Shown here: positions 1 to 7,152 of the stretch, piece by piece
Layout of the letters: every line of letters starts with the position of its first letter
Numbering within the stretch: position 1 is the first letter of the stretch
NCBI RefSeq assembly: GCF_943914015.1
Contig: NZ_CALUAK010000031.1
Coordinates: forward strand, 1 to 26,358
Direction: 5' to 3'
DNA from: an uncultured Corynebacterium sp.
GTDB lineage: Bacteria > Actinomycetota > Actinomycetes > Mycobacteriales > Mycobacteriaceae
Length of the DNA: 26,358 nucleotides
Program-made: the position numbers and the translations under genes
Notes under the pieces: generated by a model
What the model was told of the DNA's origin: nothing
Databases searched by the model: none
The model's input: only the letters and a program-made list of their open reading frames with translations

Positions 1-635
1 CCCACCGAGAGGTAGGCCGCCACCGCCGCGCCGAGGGAGCACCCGGTGCCGATCACCTTCTGCATGAGCGGATCCCCGCCGGTGATGCGCGTGATGCGGC
101 CCTCCGAGACGACGATATCGGTGGCGCCGGAAATCCCAACCACCCCACCGGTGCGTTCCGCGAGGTTTTGTGCAGCGGGGATGGCTGCCTCTGTCGCATC
201 GGCCGAGTCCACGCCGCGGCCGCCACCGGCGTTTTCGTCGAGGTTCGCAAGCGCGATGATTTCCGAGGCGTTGCCGCGGATGGCGTGCGGCTTGTCTGCG
301 ATGAGAGACCTCTGGAAACGGGTGCGCTCCTTCAGCCCACCGCAGGCCACCGGGTCGAGCACCCAGGGGGTTCCCGCCTCGTTTGCCCCGGCCACGGCTG
401 CACGCATGCCCGCGTACTGCTCGTTCGACGGGGTTCCCGCGTTGATGAGCACGCCGGAGGCGACCTGCGCAAAGTCGCCTGCTTCAGTCGGCGTATCGCA
501 CATGGCAGGTGATGCTCCGATGGCGAGGATGACGTTGGCGGTGATGTCCATGACGACACCGTTGGTAAGACACTGGATAAGCGGTTCCTGGTCGCGGACC
601 GCATGCATGATTTCTGAGTAGGCAGACGTAGCCAT
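1..635 (-). CDS. thiM: Hydroxyethylthiazole kinase ThiM (3' end outside window)
   Basis: This enzyme phosphorylates 4-methyl-5-(2-hydroxyethyl)thiazole with ATP, salvaging the thiazole half of thiamine in the cytoplasm. About 211 codons are visible. The reading begins MATSAYSEIMHAVRDQ and contains family blocks in the usual order: CLTNGVVMDITAN, GASPAM, LINAGT, PWVLDPVACG, IRGNASEI, GGRGVDS, GGDPLMQKVIGTGCS. The GTGCS block carries the active-site cysteine region. The protein runs off the window after AAVAAYLSVG, so roughly the last quarter is missing. I chose the ATG at 635 because it lies 9 nt after a GAAGGGA ribosome-binding site that forms the 3' edge of a TPP riboswitch. The riboswitch independently supports the assignment. 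Identity is very secure from motif recall; the missing C-terminus cannot be judged. Confidence 0.97.
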   Translation of the reverse strand, partial: MATSAYSEIMHAVRDQEPLIQCLTNGVVMDITANVILAIGASPAMCDTPTEAGDFAQVASGVLINAGTPSNEQYAGMRAAVAGANEAGTPWVLDPVACGGLKERTRFQRSLIADKPHAIRGNASEIIALANLDENAGGGRGVDSADATEAAIPAAQNLAERTGGVVGISGATDIVVSEGRITRITGGDPLMQKVIGTGCSLGAAVAAYLSV

Positions 636-638
636 ACT

Positions 639-723
639 GACAATTCCCTTCGCTAGAACGACCTAGATCAGGTTCGACGGGTGTTTTCTCAGCGCCCCTT
701 GTGGCGGGACGCACCCCGTTGCC
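639..723 (-). promoter_or_regulatory. TPP riboswitch (THI element) upstream of thiM
   Basis: Read on the minus strand, the element has the invariant blocks of the thiamine pyrophosphate aptamer in order: GGGGTGC, then GCTGAGA, ACCCGT, CGAACCTGATCT, and the closing GAAGGGA. Outer strands GGCAA (723-719) and TTGTC (643-639) can form the P1 stem. The closing GAAGGGA at 651-645 also looks like the Shine-Dalgarno of thiM. Binding of TPP would therefore hide the ribosome-binding site, which favours control of translation rather than a terminator switch. No U-tract terminator lies between the aptamer and the start codon. Confidence 0.97.
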
Positions 724-734
724 TGGTTATACCC

Positions 735-740
735 ACATTA
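735..740 (-). promoter_or_regulatory. Probable -10 box of the thiM transcript
   Basis: TAATGT on the minus strand fits the corynebacterial TAnnnT -10 pattern. It lies 12 nt before the start of the riboswitch aptamer, where transcription would have to begin. No convincing -35 was seen. The stretch from about 741 to 817 shows nothing else recognisable. Confidence 0.4.
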
Positions 741-817
741 GCAGCCCTACTCAGCAGCCGTTCCCGGGGTCGCTTCCCCTCCGCCCAGTTCGCGGATGAC
801 CGGCAGTGCAGGAAAAA

Positions 818-909
818 TGCGATTGGTGCCCTAGGATTCATGCGTTTGGGTACCTAGGATTGATGCGTTTGGTACCCTATGATTCGTGCGTTTGGTACCC
901 TAGGAACCA
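818..909 (+). repeat. Four tandem 23-bp direct repeats abutting an ATPase start codon
   Basis: Four contiguous 23-bp units lie at 818-840, 841-863, 864-886 and 887-909. Each begins TGCGWTTGG and continues with a KpnI-like GGTACC or variant and CCTAGGATT. Units differ from one another at only a few positions, and the last base of unit 4 is the A of the ATG at 909. TAGGAT or TATGAT inside the units fits the actinobacterial -10 pattern, with TATGAT at 878-883 the best candidate. The array is therefore probably both promoter and operator for the downstream gene. Its binding protein is unknown; autoregulation is inference. Confidence 0.9.
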
Positions 910-2156
910 TGACATACCTGCCACGCGCTCTCGACCTGCAGCTTAACGAACTACTCCCCTATGTCGGTGCAATTGCTATCGATGGACCCAAAGGCGTCGG
1001 AAAAACAAGCACGGCAGAACAGCGTACGACAACGACACTGCATTTAGACCGTGAGCAGGATCGCATTGTCCTTCGCGCCAATCCCGCTTTCGACCACTTT
1101 CCTTATGGCTCAATCCTCATCGACGAGTGGCAACGGGTACCAGAAGTGTGGGACATTGTGCGTCGGGCGGTGGACGACGGGTGCGATCCAGGCCGCTTCC
1201 TACTTACTGGTTCAGCTACACCCATTGCAGGCACCACGACACACAGTGGCGCTGGACGCGTGTTGTCTTTGCGTATGCGCCCGATGGCCGTCTTTGAGCG
1301 TGACTCGCGGGAAGATCTCATCTCCCTCAAAGAAATTCTTGCCGGTTCCGCCACCATCACAGGCCAGACCGATCAAACTTCCGCCGACTACGCGCATAGC
1401 ATTGCGACGACAGGACTGCCCGGGCTGCAGAATCTTCCCCCGCTCGTACAAAAGCAGCACATCGCTTCGTACATCGACCGGATCCTTGACCGCGATTTAC
1501 CCGACCAGGGTTATACGACGCGCAATAAGGCAGCACTCCTCACCTGGATGCGCGCCTATGCCGCAGCAACAGCAACACAGGCAAGCTATTCAGAAATCCT
1601 AGATTCTGCGACACCTGGCGAGTCCAACAAGCCATCAAAAAAGTCATCTGCGACATACCGGGACAAACTCAGCGATATTTGGATTCTCGACCCTTTACCT
1701 GCCTGGAATTTTGCCTCCGCCCCATTCCCACGTGTTTCCCAACAGGTGACACATTTCCTTGCCGATCCCGGTCTTACGCTGCACCTTCTTGGGCTGACAG
1801 AAAGGTCCCTCCAGACTCCACGGAACGCCCATATCTTTGGCTGCCTATTTGAGGCTCTTGCGGTGCAGAGCATCCGCGTTGCTGCCGAAGCGAACTTCGC
1901 CACCGTCGGCCATTTCCGCACACGCAATGGAGACCATGAAATCGATGCTGTTATTGAAAGTGCCGAAGGCGGCATCATTCCCGTCGAGGTAAAGCTCACA
2001 TACACGCCCTCACCCGAAGACGGGAAACATCTCCTATGGCTACGGGATGGGCTTCCCGACGAGGTCATCGACATGATCATCATCACGACGGGAGATCGTG
2101 CTTATCGCAGGGAGGACGGCATCGCTTGCATCCCGCTCGCACTTCTTGGTGCCTAA
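909..2156 (+). CDS. P-loop ATPase, AAA/DUF4143 family
   Basis: A cytoplasmic ATPase of about 415 residues whose biological role is not established for most members. From the N-terminus it shows a Walker A GPKGVGKT (about residues 26-33), a Walker B-like SILIDEWQRVPE (about 69-80), and a sensor-like RFLLTGSATP block. The C-terminal part ends in HEIDAVIE followed by IPVEVKLT, the E-[VI]-K signature of the PD-(D/E)xK-like fold seen in DUF4143 proteins. An upstream in-frame ATG at 879 would encode ten residues made only of repeat DNA, so the ATG at 909 is preferred. The gene stands alone and is less GC-biased than its neighbours, which hints at horizontal acquisition. No partner toxin, antitoxin or methylase is next to it. 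Family assignment is good; function is unknown. Confidence 0.85.
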   Translation: MTYLPRALDLQLNELLPYVGAIAIDGPKGVGKTSTAEQRTTTTLHLDREQDRIVLRANPAFDHFPYGSILIDEWQRVPEVWDIVRRAVDDGCDPGRFLLTGSATPIAGTTTHSGAGRVLSLRMRPMAVFERDSREDLISLKEILAGSATITGQTDQTSADYAHSIATTGLPGLQNLPPLVQKQHIASYIDRILDRDLPDQGYTTRNKAALLTWMRAYAAATATQASYSEILDSATPGESNKPSKKSSATYRDKLSDIWILDPLPAWNFASAPFPRVSQQVTHFLADPGLTLHLLGLTERSLQTPRNAHIFGCLFEALAVQSIRVAAEANFATVGHFRTRNGDHEIDAVIESAEGGIIPVEVKLTYTPSPEDGKHLLWLRDGLPDEVIDMIIITTGDRAYRREDGIACIPLALLGA

Positions 2157-2247
2157 CGTAGAGATTTTGCCATGTGGGGGATGAATAGCCTCCTATAGCG
2201 GATGAGCTACATGCTTGGGGTGTAGCCGTGAGAAAAACTCGGCCGTG

Positions 2248-3429
2248 CTACCCGAGCGAGGCCAGCACGCGGGTGAGGTGGTCGATGTCGGCGTAGGTGT
2301 TGAACGGGGCGAGGCCGATGGAGAGCGCACCACCAGCCTCAAAAACACCCATGTTTACCAACAGGGGGTCCTGGGGTGCGAGGGAGGTGACCAGGGAGTT
2401 CGAGAAGAGGCGCTGCTGCACCGTCGCGGCGTCGATGCCGCGGACGACGAAGGTAAGCCGCGGGATGCGGTCGATGGCGGCCATGCCGTAACCGGCGGCC
2501 TCGCCGGTGATGCCGACGAGGTGGACACCGCTGAGGCCGCGTAGGGATTCGATGGCGTGGCGGAGCAGGCCGGAGAGGTAGACGTCGAGGCTGGCCAAGG
2601 ATTCGCGGAGGCGGTGGGCACGCTGGCCTTTTACGTCCTCGACAAGTCCGGCGTAGTGGTCGATAAGCGGGGCGACACCGCCGAGGAGACCGCTGGACAG
2701 CGGGCCTGCCTCGAGGGGGTGATCGAAGCGGGGGAACATCGAGGTGTCGCGGAAAACGAGCGCCGACAGTTGGGGGCCACCGAGGGCAGCGAGGTCGACG
2801 AGGACGATGTCCACACCGTAGGAGTCGATGTCGATGAGGCGGTAAGGGGCGAGCGCCGTAGCGTCGAGAAGCACCCACGCACGGGAGGAGGAGTGGGTGA
2901 TGTCGGCAATTTCCTCGACCGGGGTGGCGGTGCCGACGTAGGGGTGGGCGCCGGGGACGATGACGAGGCGCGTTGAGCCGTCGATAAGGCTGCGGTACTG
3001 CCAGGAGGGGATCTCCCCCGTGCCGAGGTCAGGTTCCGCGATGGTCAGGTTGTAGCGAGAAAAGGCCGAGTTGAGGGCGTGATCGCGGGCGCCGACGACC
3101 CCCGAACGAGACAGACGATCCGACATGGAGTGCGCAAGCGCGCGAGCAAGAACAAAGGAGCTGGGGCCGAGAACAACGTGGTCGCTGCGGACGGAAAACA
3201 AATCGGCGACGGCGCGGGTGGCCGAGGCCATGTGGGTGGATCCGAAGTGAGTACTGGAGGAGTGCCTGGATCCTGGTTCGGGGGCGACGACAAGGGGTGC
3301 CGTGCGGAATGAGGTTGCAACGCCGGATGCTACCTTCTCCGGAATTTGCGGGCACTGGCCCGCGTTCAGGTAGATCCAGCCTTCACCGAGAGAGGTGTAG
3401 AGACCTCTCACCCGGGCGGCATCGTACAT
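2248..3429 (-). CDS. Class-V aminotransferase/cysteine desulfurase-like protein lacking the PLP lysine
   Basis: A 393-residue protein with the fold signature of NifS/SufS-type PLP enzymes: an N-terminal YLNAGQCPQIP, the large-domain WVLLDATAL with the cofactor Asp at 189, and the block GVDIVLVDLAALGGPQ. In active relatives the last block reads D-x7-K-x2-GP, with the lysine holding PLP. Here the aligned residue is Ala215. The Gln and His expected after Asp189 are also replaced, by Ala192 and Tyr196. The codons were re-read from the DNA, and the reading frame is intact and of normal length. It is therefore probably a pseudoenzyme rather than a decayed gene. It is transcribed away from wzm. From memory, an aminotransferase gene (Rv3778c) also lies beside the galactan exporter in Mycobacterium tuberculosis, so the neighbourhood may be conserved. 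Its role is unknown. Confidence 0.85.
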   Translation of the reverse strand: MYDAARVRGLYTSLGEGWIYLNAGQCPQIPEKVASGVATSFRTAPLVVAPEPGSRHSSSTHFGSTHMASATRAVADLFSVRSDHVVLGPSSFVLARALAHSMSDRLSRSGVVGARDHALNSAFSRYNLTIAEPDLGTGEIPSWQYRSLIDGSTRLVIVPGAHPYVGTATPVEEIADITHSSSRAWVLLDATALAPYRLIDIDSYGVDIVLVDLAALGGPQLSALVFRDTSMFPRFDHPLEAGPLSSGLLGGVAPLIDHYAGLVEDVKGQRAHRLRESLASLDVYLSGLLRHAIESLRGLSGVHLVGITGEAAGYGMAAIDRIPRLTFVVRGIDAATVQQRLFSNSLVTSLAPQDPLLVNMGVFEAGGALSIGLAPFNTYADIDHLTRVLASLG

Positions 3430-3483
3430 GCTGCGTATCCCCTTTCTTCGAACCTGCTCACCAACATCCTACTTCACACCGTT

Positions 3484-3489
3484 TAAGCT
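3484..3489 (+). promoter_or_regulatory. Possible -10 box for a leaderless wzm transcript
   Basis: TAAGCT fits the TAnnnT -10 pattern and lies 7 nt before the GTG at 3497, the spacing expected if transcription starts at the start codon. No -35 is clear. The site sits in the 67-bp gap between wzm and the divergent aminotransferase-like gene. Confidence 0.35.
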
Positions 3490-3496
3490 AGACTGC

Positions 3497-4381
3497 GTGC
3501 ACACTGACAATACTGGTAAGGATCTAGCGCGGATTACCGCCACCGAGGTTCGAGACACGCCCGCGAGTACATCGCGGACGTTCAAGGCCGCGTGGGCAGA
3601 CCTCGTCCGCGGACTCACGCAGTACGAGCTGTGGCTGCAGCTGGGCTGGCAGGACATCAAGCAGCGGTACCGCCGCAGCGTCTTGGGCCCCCTGTGGATC
3701 ACCATCGCCACGGGTGTGATGGCCCTGGCCCTCGGCCTGCTGTACTCGCTGCTGTTCAAGATTCCGCTAGAGACCTTCCTGCCACACGTGACGGTGGGCC
3801 TCATCATGTGGAACTTCATATCCGGCTGCATCAAAGAAGGCTCGGATATCTTCATCGATAACGAGGGCCTTATTAAACAGCTGCCGAGCGCCCTTTCGGT
3901 CCACGTCTATCGCCTGGTATGGAAGCAGCTGCTGTTTTTGGGCCACAACCTCGTCATCTGGCTCATCCTCATGCTCATCTTCCCCAGGCCACTGGGGTGG
4001 GACATCCTGCTGGTGTTCCCGGCAATGGCGCTGCTCATTGTCAACGGCGCATGGGTGGCCATGTTCTTTGGGATTATTGCCACGCGCTACCGCGACGTCT
4101 CCCCGCTGTTGGAGGCCATGACGCAGCTGCTGTTCTACGTCACCCCGATCGTGTGGATGACGGACACGCTGACCGAACAGGGCCCGGAGGTCGCAGGCCG
4201 CGCCAAGCTGGCGCTTTTGAACCCCCTGTACCACTACATGGAGGTCGTCCGCGCGCCGCTTATCGGTGCGCCCATCCACGCCTACAACTGGTGGGTGGTG
4301 CTGGCCTGTACAGTCGTCGGCGTCGGCCTCGCCCTCATGGCGATGAAGAAGTGGCGCTTCCGCGTCAGCTACTGGGTGTAA
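3497..4381 (+). CDS. wzm: Galactan ABC exporter, membrane subunit (Wzm-like)
   Basis: An ABC-2 type permease that pairs with the ATPase encoded next to move polyprenyl-linked galactan across the plasma membrane for arabinogalactan assembly. The M. tuberculosis equivalent is Rv3783. The protein shows the cytoplasmic amphipathic lead-in ELWLQLGWQDIKQRYRRSVLGPLW, then about six membrane segments, and the family block FFGIIATRYRDVSPLLEAMTQLLFYVTPIVW. It ends in a basic KKWRFRVSYWV tail. The open frame extends upstream to 3428, but that would overlap the divergent gene and add 23 residues without family resemblance. The GTG at 3497, giving MHTDNTGKD, is therefore preferred. wzt follows after 10 nt, with an AGGAG at 4381-4385. 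Confidence 0.94.
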   Translation: MHTDNTGKDLARITATEVRDTPASTSRTFKAAWADLVRGLTQYELWLQLGWQDIKQRYRRSVLGPLWITIATGVMALALGLLYSLLFKIPLETFLPHVTVGLIMWNFISGCIKEGSDIFIDNEGLIKQLPSALSVHVYRLVWKQLLFLGHNLVIWLILMLIFPRPLGWDILLVFPAMALLIVNGAWVAMFFGIIATRYRDVSPLLEAMTQLLFYVTPIVWMTDTLTEQGPEVAGRAKLALLNPLYHYMEVVRAPLIGAPIHAYNWWVVLACTVVGVGLALMAMKKWRFRVSYWV

Positions 4382-4391
4382 GGAGTTTTTC

Positions 4392-5177
4392 ATGGTTTCC
4401 ATCGATACGTACAACGCGTGCGTTGACTTCCCCATTTTTGATGCTAAGTCCCGCTCGATGAAGAAGGCGTTCCTCGGCGCCGCCGGTGGTGTCATCGGCA
4501 AGACGGCCGACGACGTCATCGTCGTGGAGGCTTTGAAGGACATCAACCTGCACCTGCGCGAGGGCGATCGCGTGGGGCTCGTCGGCCACAACGGCGCCGG
4601 CAAGTCCACCCTGTTGCGCCTGCTCAGCGGCATTTACGAGCCGACCCGCGGGTCCGCCGATGTGAACGGCCGCGTCGCCCCCGTCTTCGACCTGGGCGTG
4701 GGCATGGATCCGGAGATTTCCGGCTACGAAAACATCATCATCCGTGGCCTCTTCCTCGGGCAATCGCGCAAGCAAATGAAGAAGAAGATGGACGAGATCG
4801 CCGAGTTCACCGAGCTCGGCGACTACCTCAACATGCCACTTCGCACCTACTCCTCCGGCATGCGCATCCGCCTCGCCCTCGGTGTGGTCACCTCCATCGA
4901 GCCGGAGATTTTGCTTCTCGACGAGGGCATCGGCGCCGTCGACGCAGCCTTCATGGCCAAGGCCCGCGCCCGCCTGTCGGAACTGGTCAAGCGCTCCGGC
5001 ATCCTCGTCTTCGCCTCCCACTCCAACGATTTCTTGGCACAGCTGTGCACCACCGCCCTGTGGGTGGACCACGGCCAGATCCGCGAGGCCGGCACCGTCC
5101 CAGACATCGTCGAATCCTACGAGGGCAAGGAGGCAGCCGACCACGTCCGCCGTCTCCTGAAGAACATGGACGACTAG
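4392..5177 (+). CDS. wzt: Galactan ABC exporter, ATPase subunit (Wzt-like)
   Basis: A 261-residue cytoplasmic ABC ATPase that drives galactan export with Wzm; the M. tuberculosis equivalent is Rv3781. Visible motifs are Walker A GHNGAGKST (about 65-73), the ABC signature YSSGMRIRLALG (about 153-164), Walker B ILLLDEGIGAVD (about 173-184), and the H-loop in VFASHSNDF. The N-terminal VDFPIFDAKSRSMKK followed by a long loop is typical of polysaccharide-exporting Wzt subunits. There is no long C-terminal carbohydrate-binding domain, which fits the short Wzt class. The gene is preceded by AGGAG 6 nt before the ATG. Its TAG stop directly abuts the next ATG, so translation of glfT1 is probably coupled. 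Confidence 0.95.
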   Translation: MVSIDTYNACVDFPIFDAKSRSMKKAFLGAAGGVIGKTADDVIVVEALKDINLHLREGDRVGLVGHNGAGKSTLLRLLSGIYEPTRGSADVNGRVAPVFDLGVGMDPEISGYENIIIRGLFLGQSRKQMKKKMDEIAEFTELGDYLNMPLRTYSSGMRIRLALGVVTSIEPEILLLDEGIGAVDAAFMAKARARLSELVKRSGILVFASHSNDFLAQLCTTALWVDHGQIREAGTVPDIVESYEGKEAADHVRRLLKNMDD

Positions 5178-6359
5178 ATGTTCCACGTTCTTGCCCACCT
5201 CCACGAGGAGGTCGCCGCTTCTGCTGGCGATACGGTTCTTGTGCTTTTCGACGACTCGTCCTCGCCGCAGGAGGGCGACGAACGGTTTGCTCGCTTCGCC
5301 CACCGAATGGAGGCGCTCGGCGTCACCGACTACTGCCAGGCGGGCTTTCCCTACCGCAACGACCCATCGCTCTTCCCGGCGATCCGAAAGGTCGTGGACG
5401 ACAAGCAGCCGGCGGGCACGACACGGGCACTGTCGCCTCACCCGTATGTCCAGGCGGCCCTGAATAAAATGGGGTCCATGGATATCGCTGCCGTCATCGT
5501 CACCCACAACCGCGTTGAGCTCCTCCGCAACTCGCTCGAGGTCGTCTGTAACCAGAGTTACCCCGTGCGGTGGGTGGTCGTTGTGGACAACGGCGACCAG
5601 GAGGACGTCGAAAAGCTAGTAAAGGACGTAGCTGGGGCGAGGGCCGTGTACTGCCCGAGCAAGACCAACCTCGGCGGTGGCGGCGGGTTTGCGTACGGGT
5701 TCCTCACGGCGCTGGCACTGGGTGCGGATGCCGTGTGGTGCGCCGATGACGATGGGCGGCCGGAAGACTCTTCCGTTTTGGAAACGCTCGTGACATGCAT
5801 GGACGAGCGGGGGCTGGATGAGGTCTCACCTGTCGTGCTGAACCTCAACGAGCCCGCGAAGCTCGCCTTTCCGCTGCGCAGGGGCCTGGAGTGGCGGAGG
5901 AAGCGCTCGGAGCTGGGAAGCGGATTCCTGCCCGGCATCGCCAGCCTGTTCAACGGCGCTTTGATCACCGCGCACGCGATGGAATCCATCGGCGTGCCCG
6001 ACTATCGCCTGTTCATCCGCGGTGACGAGGTCGAATACCACCGTAGGCTCGTGCGCAGCGGCCTGAAATTTGGCACCTGCCTCGACACTGCCTACCTGCA
6101 CCCCGACGGCTCCGACGAGTTCAAACCGATCCTCGGCGGGCGCATGCACACGCAGTACCCCGACAGTGACTTCAAGCGCTTCTTCACCTACCGCAACAGG
6201 GGTTACCTCATGAACCAGCCGGGGATGAGGAAACTTCTACCCCAGGAATACGCCCGTTTTTCCTGGTTTTTCCTCGTGCAAGAAAAAGACCCCGCCGGCT
6301 TCCGCGAATGGCTGCGGCTGCACCGGCTGGGGCGCAAGGAAAGGTTTGAACGGCCCTAA
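5178..6359 (+). CDS. glfT1: Galactofuranosyltransferase GlfT1 with an N-terminal extension
   Basis: GlfT1 adds the first galactofuranose residues from UDP-Galf to the decaprenyl-linked GlcNAc-Rha primer of arabinogalactan at the cytoplasmic membrane face. The GT2 core begins at MDIAAVIVTHNR (residue 101). It includes NLGGGGGFAYGF, the metal-binding ADDDG motif, LPGIASLFNGAL, LFIRGDEVEYHRRL, CLDTAYLHPDGSDEFKPIL and KRFFTYRNRGY. These match my recollection of Rv3782 block for block. Rv3782 starts near the equivalent of residue 101. Here the frame stays open for another 100 residues back to an ATG touching the wzt stop. The alternative starts are ATG 5469 or 5478, neither with a good ribosome-binding site. 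I annotate the long form but consider the start uncertain. The 3' end overlaps gtrA by 4 nt on the other strand. Confidence 0.93.
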   Translation: MFHVLAHLHEEVAASAGDTVLVLFDDSSSPQEGDERFARFAHRMEALGVTDYCQAGFPYRNDPSLFPAIRKVVDDKQPAGTTRALSPHPYVQAALNKMGSMDIAAVIVTHNRVELLRNSLEVVCNQSYPVRWVVVVDNGDQEDVEKLVKDVAGARAVYCPSKTNLGGGGGFAYGFLTALALGADAVWCADDDGRPEDSSVLETLVTCMDERGLDEVSPVVLNLNEPAKLAFPLRRGLEWRRKRSELGSGFLPGIASLFNGALITAHAMESIGVPDYRLFIRGDEVEYHRRLVRSGLKFGTCLDTAYLHPDGSDEFKPILGGRMHTQYPDSDFKRFFTYRNRGYLMNQPGMRKLLPQEYARFSWFFLVQEKDPAGFREWLRLHRLGRKERFERP

Positions 6360-6787
6360 GAGTTGCCGTTGCGGTTCTTGTTGAAGATGAACCAGCGCTG
6401 GACGAAGAAGTTGATGACCGTGGCCACACCCTGCGCGACGACGAAGGCCGCGGTGGCTGCCACGTACTGGTTGACGAAGTTATCCAGGAAGTGGAACCCG
6501 TAGTCGTAGATGAGGGTGTTGAGGAAGTAACTCATCCCGTACAGGAGCCAGACCTGCACAAAGCGTTTGGTGGAGGCCCCCATGCCGAACGTCCAGCGGC
6601 GGTTGATCATGTAAGCGACGAGTGTGCCCACGATGAAGCCGACGGTACGCGCGTAAAACGGTGCCCACCCGAAGCCGAACTGGAACAGGTAGGTCAAGCC
6701 GATATCGAAAACTGCAGAAATGCATCCGGAGACGATAAACCGGTAGCCCTGCTTGCCTAGAGAATCCACGCAGGGCAGTATAGCCAC
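6356..6787 (-). CDS. GtrA-family polytopic membrane protein (Rv3789-like)
   Basis: A 143-residue integral membrane protein with four predicted helices and the GtrA signatures FIVSGCISAVFDIGLTYLF, YMINRRWTF and VINFFVQRWFIF. In mycobacteria the homologue Rv3789 lies beside dprE1. It has been proposed to flip decaprenyl-phospho-arabinose or to act as a partner of AftA; which is right is unsettled. Position here, between glfT1 and dprE1, supports the same role. The start is GTG at 6787, since the nearby ATG is out of frame. It is third in a compact minus-strand set with the two small genes upstream and converges on glfT1 with a 4-nt overlap. A TATAAA box just upstream may give it its own leaderless transcript. 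Confidence 0.9.
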   Translation of the reverse strand: MAILPCVDSLGKQGYRFIVSGCISAVFDIGLTYLFQFGFGWAPFYARTVGFIVGTLVAYMINRRWTFGMGASTKRFVQVWLLYGMSYFLNTLIYDYGFHFLDNFVNQYVAATAAFVVAQGVATVINFFVQRWFIFNKNRNGNS

Positions 6788-6789
6788 AT

Positions 6790-7152
6790 TTATTTATACA
6801 GTGGTAGCGGTCTCGGTTCGTCGCCGTGTTGCTCGCGGCCCTTTTTCGTACGAACCCGGCGCGACTCCTTCTCCTCCCAGAAAGCTGCAATGTCCTGCAC
6901 GACCTTGGCGTGGCACCAGCAGGTCTTCCCCACCGGGTCGCCCGTGTAGACCTCGGCAAACTCCTCCGGATCCTTCGCCTGCGTGCCGACGTTTTTCGCT
7001 AGCTCGTCGGCACGCCAATCGCTCGTATCCATGAGGAAGGAGCCCGTCTTCACGTGGTCTGGCGGATCCACCCACGCGGAGACGAGCTGCGCGCCATCGA
7101 GCTGCCAAACCACTTCGTGCTCACCGGTCGTGTCGACGATGCAAATGGTCAT
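6790..7152 (-). CDS. Small unrecognised cytoplasmic protein (120 aa)
   Basis: I do not recognise this protein. It has no signal peptide or membrane helix. The N-terminal part is compact and mixed (MTICIVDTTGEHEVVWQLDG), the middle is acidic (AKDPEEFAEVYTG), and a cysteine pair occurs in GKTCWCHAKVVQD. The tail is highly charged (EEKESRRVRTKKGREQHGDEPRP). It overlaps the gene before it by 4 nt and its stop lies 2 nt before the GtrA start codon, so the three are almost certainly cotranscribed. That placement suggests, without proving, a link to envelope assembly. The competing frame at 6794-7108 lacks this coupling. Confidence 0.75.
   Translation of the reverse strand: MTICIVDTTGEHEVVWQLDGAQLVSAWVDPPDHVKTGSFLMDTSDWRADELAKNVGTQAKDPEEFAEVYTGDPVGKTCWCHAKVVQDIAAFWEEKESRRVRTKKGREQHGDEPRPLPLYK
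6793..6798 (-). promoter_or_regulatory. Possible -10 box for a leaderless gtrA transcript
   Basis: TATAAA on the minus strand ends 5 nt before the GTG of the GtrA gene, inside the last codons of the upstream gene. The surrounding TGTATAAATAAATGTGG is strikingly AT-rich for this region. An internal promoter is inferred from spacing only. Confidence 0.35.

Noticed and set aside
879..908. Using the ATG at 879 as the start of the DUF4143 ATPase.
   Set aside because: The ten extra residues are encoded purely by repeat DNA; the ATG at 909 directly follows the array and has AGGA before it.
3428..3496. Using the upstream ATG at 3428 as the wzm start.
   Set aside because: It would overlap the start of the divergent gene and add 23 residues unlike the family. 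A GTG at 3497 has a well-placed -10 box.
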